Source of the DNA: Oscillospiraceae bacterium
GTDB taxonomy: Bacteria > Bacillota > Clostridia > Oscillospirales > Acutalibacteraceae
Assembly (NCBI GenBank): GCA_015066365.1
Contig: SVON01000007.1
Location: 1-57,516, forward strand
Direction of reading: 5' to 3'
Length of the DNA: 57,516 nt
The stretch's first letter is position 1; each line of letters begins with the position of its first letter. Both the position numbers and the translations under genes were made by a program. Under the pieces are notes generated by a model that saw only the letters and a list, made by a program, of their open reading frames with translations, did no database searches and was not told where the DNA came from. Shown here piece by piece: positions 51,123-57,516 of the stretch.

Positions 51123-51159
51123 AAAAGGCAAAGGAGCTGCCCGCTCCTTTGCCTTTTTT
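51123..51159 (+). terminator. Terminator of the CDF gene
   Basis: A 15-bp stem (51123-51137 with 51143-51157) with loop TGCCC and a run of T. Confidence 0.9.
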
Positions 51160-51177
51160 AATTTTTGTAAATTTCTC

Positions 51178-51206
51178 TTCCTTTTTGGTGAAATATATGG
51201 TAGAAT
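51178..51206 (+). promoter_or_regulatory. Possible promoter of the hprK operon
   Basis: TTCCTT (51178-51183), a 17-bp spacer and TAGAAT (51201-51206) in an AT-rich gap, 50 bp before the hprK ATG. The -35 box is weak. Confidence 0.45.
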
Positions 51207-51255
51207 AAATTTAATTATAAAATGCCCTAATTCTATCCGTTCAGGAGGTATGACT

Positions 51256-52227
51256 ATGCCAAAGCAATCATATACTGTACCGCTGTCTGCGGTGATCAAG
51301 GAAACCACCCTGGAGATTATTCATATGCCCTGCGACCCGGACACCCGCCTGGTCAGCGCCCCGGACGTCAACCGTCCCGGTTTGGCTCTGAGCGGCTATC
51401 TGGATTATTTTGATAACGACCGCATTCAGGTGATGGGCAAAAACGAGTACGGCTTTCTGTCCAACCTGCCCCACGACCTGCGGGCCTCCCACGTGGACGA
51501 GCTCATCCGCACCAACCCGCCGGCCATCATCATCTCCCGTGACCTGCCCGTGCTGGACGAGCTGCAGGAGTGCTGTGAGAAATACGGCGTACCGCTGCTG
51601 CGAAGTCGCGAGTCTACCTCCAGTCTGATGGCGGCACTCATCGCCTTTCTGAACGTACAGCTGGCCCCCCGCATCACCCGCCACGGCGTGCTGGTGGAGG
51701 TCTACGGCGAGGGCGTTCTGCTATTGGGTGACAGCGGCATCGGTAAGAGCGAGACCGCCATCGAGCTGGTCAAGCGCGGTCACCGCCTGATCGCCGACGA
51801 CGCCGTAGAGATCCGCCGCGTCTCCGCCAAGACGCTGGTGGGCTCTGCCCCGGATAACATCCGCCATTTTACCGAGCTGCGGGGTGTGGGCATCATCAAC
51901 GTGCGCCGTATGTACGGCATCGGCTCGGTCAAGAACACCGAGAAGATCGATATGGCCATCCAGATGGAGCCGTGGGAAAACGGCAAAGCCTACGACCGAA
52001 TGGGTCTCAACGGTGAGACCATCGACATTCTGGGCATCCACGTACCCAGCATCACCATCCCCGTTTCCCCCGGCCGTAACCTAGCCATCATCATTGAAAA
52101 CGCCGCTATGTCCAACCGTCAGAAGAAGATGGGCTATAACGCCGCAGAAGAGCTGATGCATCGCCTCGGTATGATGGACGAGACCGGCCTGCCCACCAAC
52201 GCCAACGCCGAGTGGGAAAAATTCTGA
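51256..52227 (+). CDS. hprK: HPr kinase/phosphorylase
   Basis: This 323-residue enzyme phosphorylates HPr on its regulatory Ser and reverses the reaction with phosphate, setting carbon catabolite control through CcpA. The P-loop GDSGIGKS lies at residues 158-165, with the conserved ELVKRGHRLIADDAVEI segment and the family signature region ELRGVGIINVRRMYG and PVSPGRNLAIIIENAAM following. Length is normal. I chose the ATG at 51256 because GGAGG ends at 51247, which is too close to the ATG at 51250. It opens the conserved hprK-murB-rapZ-whiA-dnaE run. No ptsH or ccpA gene is in the window. Confidence 0.96.
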   Translation: MPKQSYTVPLSAVIKETTLEIIHMPCDPDTRLVSAPDVNRPGLALSGYLDYFDNDRIQVMGKNEYGFLSNLPHDLRASHVDELIRTNPPAIIISRDLPVLDELQECCEKYGVPLLRSRESTSSLMAALIAFLNVQLAPRITRHGVLVEVYGEGVLLLGDSGIGKSETAIELVKRGHRLIADDAVEIRRVSAKTLVGSAPDNIRHFTELRGVGIINVRRMYGIGSVKNTEKIDMAIQMEPWENGKAYDRMGLNGETIDILGIHVPSITIPVSPGRNLAIIIENAAMSNRQKKMGYNAAEELMHRLGMMDETGLPTNANAEWEKF

Positions 52228-52251
52228 GAACCACACAAAGGAGGTTCACCT

Positions 52252-53166
52252 ATGAACTACCAGCCTTTGATTGATTTTGCCCGCAGCCGTGGTTGTGTCG
52301 TCACCGAGCAGGCACCGATGGCGGATGCCACCACCTTTCGCATCGGCGGCCCCGCCGACCTGCTCATCGACCTACCCTCTGCCGAGGTAGCGGGGCAGGT
52401 GATCGCCCTCTGCGCCCAGGAGAGCATCCCCACCCTGTTCATCGGCAACGGCTCCAACCTGCTGGTGGGTGACAAAGGCATCCGGGGTGCCGTTCTGCGT
52501 CTGGCAGACAACGGTGCCGACCCGGTGCTGTTGGACGACACCCGCCTGTTCGCCCCCGGAGGGATGCCGCTCAAGCGGCTGTGCCTCTTTGCCCGGGAGC
52601 ACAGCCTGACCGGCCTGGAGTTTGCTTTTGGCATCCCTGGCACGGTGGGTGGCGGTGTGTATATGAACGCCGGAGCCTATGGCGGCGAGATGGTGGACGT
52701 GGTGGAGAGTGCCCAGTGCGTCACCCCCGCCGGTGACGTGGTCACCCTCACCGCCGCCGAGCTCGACCTGGGCTACCGCCACTCCGCCCTGATGGAAAAG
52801 GGCTATATCGTCACCGGGATCACCCTGAAACTCACCCCCGGCAACAAAGACGAAATTGCAGAAAAGATGAAAGACCTGATGAACCGTCGCCGTGAGAAAC
52901 AGCCCCTGGAATACCCCAGCGCCGGGAGTTTCTTTAAGCGTCCCACCGGCTATTTTGCCGGAGCTCTGGTGGAGCAGACCGGGCTGAAAGGCTTCCGGGT
53001 GGGAGACGCCCAGGTCAGCGAAAAGCACGCCGGCTTTGTGGTCAACCGCGGCCAGGCTACCGCCGCCCAGATGGTGGAGCTCTGCCGGCAGGTGCAGGAT
53101 AAGGTATACGCGGCTCACGGAGTCAAGTTGGAGCCGGAAGTGCGGTTTATCGGCGAGTTTGAGTAA
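52252..53166 (+). CDS. murB: UDP-N-acetylenolpyruvoylglucosamine reductase (MurB)
   Basis: This 304-residue FAD enzyme makes UDP-N-acetylmuramate in peptidoglycan synthesis. FAD-binding motifs FRIGGPADLLI, GNGSNLLVGD and GIPGTVGGGVYMNAGAYGGEM are clear. The catalytic Ser lies in SAGSFFKRP, and the C-terminal LEPEVRFIGEFE supplies the catalytic Glu. The sequence lacks the C-terminal extension of the Escherichia coli type, so it is a type II MurB. The ATG at 52252 has AAAGGAGG upstream, 24 bp past hprK. Confidence 0.96.
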   Translation: MNYQPLIDFARSRGCVVTEQAPMADATTFRIGGPADLLIDLPSAEVAGQVIALCAQESIPTLFIGNGSNLLVGDKGIRGAVLRLADNGADPVLLDDTRLFAPGGMPLKRLCLFAREHSLTGLEFAFGIPGTVGGGVYMNAGAYGGEMVDVVESAQCVTPAGDVVTLTAAELDLGYRHSALMEKGYIVTGITLKLTPGNKDEIAEKMKDLMNRRREKQPLEYPSAGSFFKRPTGYFAGALVEQTGLKGFRVGDAQVSEKHAGFVVNRGQATAAQMVELCRQVQDKVYAAHGVKLEPEVRFIGEFE

Positions 53167-53183
53167 CCGTTAGGAGAGACACT

Positions 53184-54044
53184 ATGGAACTGATGATTGT
53201 CACCGGTATGTCCGGTGCCGGTAAATCCCAGGCCACCAACGCCTTGGAGGATATCGGTTATTATTGCGTGGACAATATGCCCCCCACGCTGATGCTACCC
53301 TTTTTGCAGCTCTGTCGGCAGAGCACCCAGCCCTTAGACAAGGTGGCTCTGGTCACCGACGTGCGTTCCGGACTGCTGTTTGAGGAGTTTTTGCAGGTTC
53401 TGCCCACGCTGGAAGCCAACGTGGAGCACTGCCACATCCTCTTCCTGGACTGCCACAACGAGACGCTGAGCCGTCGGTTCAAAGAGACCCGTCGCCAGCA
53501 CCCCTTGGCAGAGGACGGCCGTCCCATCGAGCAGGCGCTCCAGCTGGAACGGCAGATGCTGTCCCCTCTGTTTGAGATGGCGGACTACCGCATCGACACC
53601 ACCCATCTGAACACCGCTCAACTGAAAAGCCGCCTGGCCGACCTATTTATGACCCAGCCGGACACCGCCATGACGGTGCAGATTCTGTCCTTTGGCTTCA
53701 AATACGGTTATCCCGCCGAGGCGGACCTGATGCTGGATATGCGGTGCCTGCCCAACCCCTATTACGTGGAGGAACTGCGCCATCAGACCGGTATGGACAG
53801 CCAGGTGCAGGAATACGTGATGCGTAATCCGGATGCCGTGAAGTATCTGGAACACATCAAGGCCCTGCTGTCCCACACCATCCCCCTGTACCAGAAAGAG
53901 GGGCGCACCCAACTGGTGGTGGCCATCGGTTGCACCGGCGGCAAGCACCGCTCGGTAACCATGGTCAACCAATTGGCGGCGGAGCTGGAACAGCTCACCA
54001 ACCTGCGGGTGCTGACCTATCACCGGGATCTGGGCCGGGAGTAA
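53184..54044 (+). CDS. rapZ: RapZ-type nucleotide-binding protein (YvcJ family)
   Basis: This 286-residue P-loop protein has GMSGAGKS at residues 8-15, a DNMPPTLMLPF segment and the C-terminal domain motifs SFGFKYGYP, DMRCLPNPYY and GCTGGKHRSV that define the family. In Escherichia coli the homologue guides RNase E to an amino-sugar sRNA; in Gram-positives the YvcJ role is less clear and may involve nucleotide or UDP-GlcNAc-linked sensing. The ATG at 53184 follows TAGGAGAG. Its place between murB and whiA is the standard order in Firmicutes. Confidence 0.95.
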   Translation: MELMIVTGMSGAGKSQATNALEDIGYYCVDNMPPTLMLPFLQLCRQSTQPLDKVALVTDVRSGLLFEEFLQVLPTLEANVEHCHILFLDCHNETLSRRFKETRRQHPLAEDGRPIEQALQLERQMLSPLFEMADYRIDTTHLNTAQLKSRLADLFMTQPDTAMTVQILSFGFKYGYPAEADLMLDMRCLPNPYYVEELRHQTGMDSQVQEYVMRNPDAVKYLEHIKALLSHTIPLYQKEGRTQLVVAIGCTGGKHRSVTMVNQLAAELEQLTNLRVLTYHRDLGRE

Positions 54045-54067
54045 CAATATGAAAGGAGGACACGGCT

Positions 54068-54973
54068 GTGTCCTTTTCCTCGGAAGCAAAAAAAGAAATT
54101 GCCGCCGACCTGCCGGACAAGCTGTGTTGTCGGACGGCTCAGGCCTATGGCCTGCTGCAGGGCGGTCACGCCTTTTCGGAAAAAGAGATCTCTCTGCAAA
54201 CGGAATTGGAGCCGGTGGCCGGTCTCTATGCCCGGCTGGTGAGCCGGGTGTGCGGTATTCCCCGACCCCCGCTCAGCACCCTGCAACGCCGCACCACCCT
54301 GCACCAATGCCGGATCCAAGACCCGCAGGAGCGATTGACGGTGCTGGACAAGTTCGGCCACAGTCCCCGGGAGGTATCCCTGCGGCTCAACCGGGCTAAT
54401 CTGGACTGCGAGGCCTGTGCCCGAGCCTATCTGCGGGGCGCATTTCTGTCCTGCGGTGCGGTCACCGACCCGGAGCACGACTATCATCTGGAATTCTCCA
54501 CCCCCCACTACAATTACAGTCGGGATCTGGTGACACTGCTCAGAGAATGGGATTTCCCTGCCAAGGTAACCACCCGGGGTGGCTCCTATATCGTCTACAT
54601 CAAGGAGAGCGAACGCATTGAGGACTGCCTGACCTTTTTGGGTGCCACGATGGCGTCGCTGGAGCTGATGGGAGTGAAAATGGTCAAAAGCATCCGCAAC
54701 GACACCAACCGCCGTCTGAATTTTGAGAGCGCCAACATCGACAAGACGGTGCAGGCGGCGGGTGCCCAGAGGGACGCCCTGCAAAAAATCGAGAACACCT
54801 GCGGTCTGGACGCTCTGCCGGAGGAACTGCAGGAGGTAGCCAAGCTCCGCTTGGAGCATCCGGAGATGTCCCTGCGGGAGTTGGGCGATACCCTCGGTCT
54901 CTCCCGGAGCGGGGTCAACCACCGGCTGAAACGCATTCTGCAGTTTGCCGAAGAACTCACCAAAAACGACTAA
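54068..54973 (+). CDS. whiA: Sporulation/cell-division regulator WhiA
   Basis: This 301-residue DNA-binding protein has the N-terminal SFSSEAKKEIA start of Gram-positive WhiA, a LAGLIDADG-homing-endonuclease-like fold (RAYLRGAFLSCGAVTDPEHDYHLEF) and a C-terminal helix-turn-helix region (LRELGDTLGLSRSGVNHRLKRI). WhiA influences cell division and chromosome segregation. The GTG at 54068 has AAAGGAGG upstream, 24 bp after rapZ. There is no sign of truncation. Confidence 0.96.
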   Translation: MSFSSEAKKEIAADLPDKLCCRTAQAYGLLQGGHAFSEKEISLQTELEPVAGLYARLVSRVCGIPRPPLSTLQRRTTLHQCRIQDPQERLTVLDKFGHSPREVSLRLNRANLDCEACARAYLRGAFLSCGAVTDPEHDYHLEFSTPHYNYSRDLVTLLREWDFPAKVTTRGGSYIVYIKESERIEDCLTFLGATMASLELMGVKMVKSIRNDTNRRLNFESANIDKTVQAAGAQRDALQKIENTCGLDALPEELQEVAKLRLEHPEMSLRELGDTLGLSRSGVNHRLKRILQFAEELTKND

Positions 54974-54994
54974 CCAAAAGGAGGTGCCGTCCCT

Positions 54995-57516
54995 ATGGAT
55001 TTCGTACATCTGCACGTGCATACCGAATACTCCCTGCTGGACGGTGCCTGCCGGATTCCGGCTCTGGTGGCCCGCGCCAAGGCGCTGGGTCAACCCGCCT
55101 TGGCCATCACCGACCACGGGTCGATGTACGGCGTCATTGATTTCTATAAAGAATGCAAAAAGCAGGGGGTGCGCCCCATCCTCGGTTGCGAGGTATACGT
55201 GGCGGCCCGCTCCCTGACCGATAAGGTCCACGGCCCGGACAGCGAATACCACCACCTGGTATTGCTGTGCGAGAACGAGGTGGGCTACCAAAACCTGCTG
55301 AAGCTGGTGTCCACCGCCTGGGTGGACGGCTTTTACATCAAGCCCCGGGTGGATCACCAACTGCTGAAGCAGCACCACGAGGGGCTCATCGCCCTGTCCG
55401 CCTGTCTGGCGGGGGAGATCCCCCACGCCATCGCCCGTTCCGACTTTGGCGCGGCGCGCAACCTGGTGCAGTGGTACTCTGCCACCTTTGGTCAGGGCAA
55501 CTTCTATCTGGAACTCCAGGATCACGGTTTGCCGGAGCAGAAAGAGGTCAACGGGGCGCTCATCCGTCTGGCCCGGGAGATGAATCTGCCTCTGGTGTGC
55601 ACCAACGACGTGCATTATATCGAAAAAGAGGATGCCCAGATGCAGCAGGTGCTCACCTGCATCCAAACCGCCACCACCCTGGATGAGCCCAGCCCCTTAA
55701 ATTTTGAAACCGAAGAATTCTACCTCAAATCCGCCGATGAAATGGCGGCTCTGTTTCCCCAGTTGCCGGAGTGCCTGGAGAATACCGTCAAAATCGCCCA
55801 GCGGTGCAACGTAGAGATCGAATTTGGACAGATCAAGCTCCCTGCCTTTGACTCCCCCGGCGGGGATAGCAACGCCTATTTGGAACAGCTTTGCCGGGAG
55901 GGTATGTACCGCCTATACGGTGATCATCCCGACGAAGAGGTTACCCAACGCTTAGAATACGAACTCTCCGTCATTCGCCGAATGGGGTATGCGGATTATT
56001 ACCTTATTGTGGCGGATTACGTAAACTATGCCCGCACCCACGACATTCCGGTGGGTCCGGGACGTGGCTCCGGTGCCGGCAGTCTATGCGCCTATTGTAT
56101 GGGCATCACCCTCATCGACCCCCTCAAATACGGTCTGCTGTTCGAGCGGTTCCTTAATCCGGAACGCGTCAGTATGCCGGACTTTGACGTGGATTTCTGC
56201 ACGGAAAAGCGCCAGCAGGTCATCGACTACGTCATCGACAAATACGGCGCCGACCGGGTTGCCCAGATCATCACCTTCGGTACTATGGCCGCCAAAGCCG
56301 CCGTACGGGACGTGGCACGAGTAATGGGTCTGCCCTATGCCGTGGGAGATAAGGTGTCCAAGCTGATTCCTTTTGCCCTGAACATGACCCTGGAGCGCGC
56401 CCTAAATGAGAGCGACAAACTCCGTGAGTTGCGGGATAACGACCCCCAGGTGAAAGAACTTATTGAAATGGCGCAAAAGGTGGAGGGGATGCCCCGCAAC
56501 GCCTCCACCCACGCCGCCGGTGTGGTGATCGCCCCCAAGCCAGTCAGCGAATACGTGCCGCTGTGTATGAACCACGAGGCGGTGGCCACCCAGTACCCCA
56601 TGAACAACCTGGAAGAGCTAGGTGTGCTGAAAATGGATTTTCTGGGTGTGCGGAACCTGACGGTCATCGCCGACGCAGAGAAAATGATCCAAAAACAAGA
56701 CCCCGCGTTCCGGGTGGCGAACATCCCCCTGGACGATAAGCGGGTGTATGAGATGCTGTCTGCCGGTATGTCGGACGGCGTATTCCAGATGGAGTCCGGC
56801 GGTTTCAAGCGGGTGCTGATGCAACTGCGCCCCACCCGATTTGAGGATCTGTTTGCCGTAATCTCCCTCTACCGTCCCGGCCCGATGGATTCCATCCCCC
56901 GCTACATCGCTTGCAGTCGGAATCCCCAGCAGATTCGCTACGCCCATCCCCTGCTGAAACCTATTTTGGAGGTCACCTACGGGTGCATCGTCTACCAGGA
57001 GCAGGTGATGCAGGTGCTCCAGGCGCTTGCGGGCTATTCCTTTGGTCGCGCCGATCTAGTGCGCCGCGCTATGGCAAAGAAAAAACACGACGTGATGGAG
57101 CAGGAGCGGGATATTTTCGTCAACGGCCTTGTGGAGGAGGGACAAGTCAAGGTGGACGGCTGTGTGCGCCGGGGTGTGCCCGCCGCCACCGCCAACCGTA
57201 TCTTTGACGAGATGGCCACCTTTGCCTCCTACGCCTTTAACAAATCCCACGCCGCCGCCTATGCGCTGGTGAGCTATCAGACCGCCTATCTCAAGTGTCT
57301 GTACCCCCGCCAGTATATGGCCGCCCTGCTGACCAGCGTGCTGGGCAGCGGCAAGGTGGTCACCTATATCCGGGAGTGCGAGCGGATGGGCATCCCGGTC
57401 CTGCCGCCGTCGGTCAATGAGTCCGGCGCGGACTTTATGGTGGTAAAGGACCACATCCGCTTCGGCCTGCTGGCGGTGAAGAACATTGGCCGCGGCTTTG
57501 TAGACGTGCTGGTGGC
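54995..57516 (+). CDS. dnaE: DNA polymerase III subunit alpha (DnaE), partial
   Basis: The first 840 codons of the replicative polymerase alpha subunit are present; the gene leaves the right edge. The PHP domain starts at once with FVHLHVHTEYSLLDG and ITDHGSMYG. The polymerase palm has GPGRGSGAGS and the catalytic PDFDVDFC at residues 395-402, followed by THAAGVVIA and RPGPMDSIPRYI of the fingers region. This is the DnaE type rather than PolC, as it lacks an inserted exonuclease domain. The ATG at 54995 has AAAAGGAGG upstream, 21 bp past whiA, continuing the conserved operon. The missing C-terminal part would carry the beta-clamp and OB-fold regions. Confidence 0.97.
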   Translation, partial: MDFVHLHVHTEYSLLDGACRIPALVARAKALGQPALAITDHGSMYGVIDFYKECKKQGVRPILGCEVYVAARSLTDKVHGPDSEYHHLVLLCENEVGYQNLLKLVSTAWVDGFYIKPRVDHQLLKQHHEGLIALSACLAGEIPHAIARSDFGAARNLVQWYSATFGQGNFYLELQDHGLPEQKEVNGALIRLAREMNLPLVCTNDVHYIEKEDAQMQQVLTCIQTATTLDEPSPLNFETEEFYLKSADEMAALFPQLPECLENTVKIAQRCNVEIEFGQIKLPAFDSPGGDSNAYLEQLCREGMYRLYGDHPDEEVTQRLEYELSVIRRMGYADYYLIVADYVNYARTHDIPVGPGRGSGAGSLCAYCMGITLIDPLKYGLLFERFLNPERVSMPDFDVDFCTEKRQQVIDYVIDKYGADRVAQIITFGTMAAKAAVRDVARVMGLPYAVGDKVSKLIPFALNMTLERALNESDKLRELRDNDPQVKELIEMAQKVEGMPRNASTHAAGVVIAPKPVSEYVPLCMNHEAVATQYPMNNLEELGVLKMDFLGVRNLTVIADAEKMIQKQDPAFRVANIPLDDKRVYEMLSAGMSDGVFQMESGGFKRVLMQLRPTRFEDLFAVISLYRPGPMDSIPRYIACSRNPQQIRYAHPLLKPILEVTYGCIVYQEQVMQVLQALAGYSFGRADLVRRAMAKKKHDVMEQERDIFVNGLVEEGQVKVDGCVRRGVPAATANRIFDEMATFASYAFNKSHAAAYALVSYQTAYLKCLYPRQYMAALLTSVLGSGKVVTYIRECERMGIPVLPPSVNESGADFMVVKDHIRFGLLAVKNIGRGFVDVLV

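Noticed and set aside
1-57516. Prophage, transposon or integrative element
   Set aside because: No integrase, transposase, capsid, conjugation or attachment-site pattern was found, and the ends consist of ordinary chromosomal genes.

Overview
The window (57.5 kb, GC-rich coding DNA) fits an anaerobic, spore-forming member of the Clostridia, most likely an uncultured gut or rumen lineage near Oscillospiraceae/Ruminococcaceae. The reasons are the SpoVA spore proteins (SpoVAC, SpoVAD), the pyruvate formate-lyase pair, the iron-sulfur L-serine dehydratase, cohesin-like and dockerin modules, Gram-positive CpsC/CpsD/LCP cell-envelope genes, and the hprK-murB-rapZ-whiA-dnaE block. The assignment is by gene content only. 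No rRNA or tRNA gene, CRISPR array, transposase or prophage gene was seen.

Layout. (1) 1-6.6 kb: a cut-off secreted cohesin-like protein, spoVAD, a small membrane protein, 4-alpha-glucanotransferase (malQ), and an alpha/beta-hydrolase plus SGNH acetylesterase operon divergent from malQ. (2) 6.6-11 kb: a ZTP riboswitch with its terminator ahead of pflB-pflA, then a split chromate-type transporter. (3) 11-34.8 kb, all on the minus strand: a surface-polysaccharide locus running from a consensus promoter at about 34.9 kb through CpsC/Wzz, CpsD kinase, LCP ligase, phosphoglycosyl transferase, Wzy polymerase/ligase, GT2, LicD, GT2 and GT4. Three very large secreted proteins follow: a phosphodiester glycosidase with wall-binding-like repeats, a dockerin protein and a Cys-rich paralogue. 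A pyruvyl-transferase-family protein and a flippase fused to an FrhB-like domain close the run. (4) 35-39.2 kb: serine dehydratase, YitT-type membrane protein, a membrane-anchored lipase-like protein and spoVAC. (5) 39.2-47.6 kb: two GH38 alpha-mannosidases around a GH94-type phosphorylase. (6) 47.7-57.5 kb: sfsA, a Nudix-HAD fusion, a CDF metal transporter, then hprK-murB-rapZ-whiA and the first 840 codons of dnaE.

How it fits together. The polysaccharide locus holds a complete assembly route: initiation, glycosyl transfer, phospho-decoration, flipping, polymerisation, length control and wall attachment. It also encodes secreted proteins that could bind or edit the same polymer, including a LicD that may add phosphodiester substituents and a NAGPA-type enzyme that may remove them. 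The glycoside genes (malQ, esterases, GH38/GH94) point to glycan breakdown. One perfect and one near-perfect cre-like site, plus hprK, suggest CcpA/HPr carbon control.

The least ordinary items are the flippase-FrhB fusion, the Nudix-HAD fusion, a shared domain of roughly 500 residues in two adjacent surface proteins, the LicD/phosphodiester-glycosidase pairing, and a 127-bp multi-hairpin intergenic element. Function assignments rest on motifs read by eye; no database search was possible.
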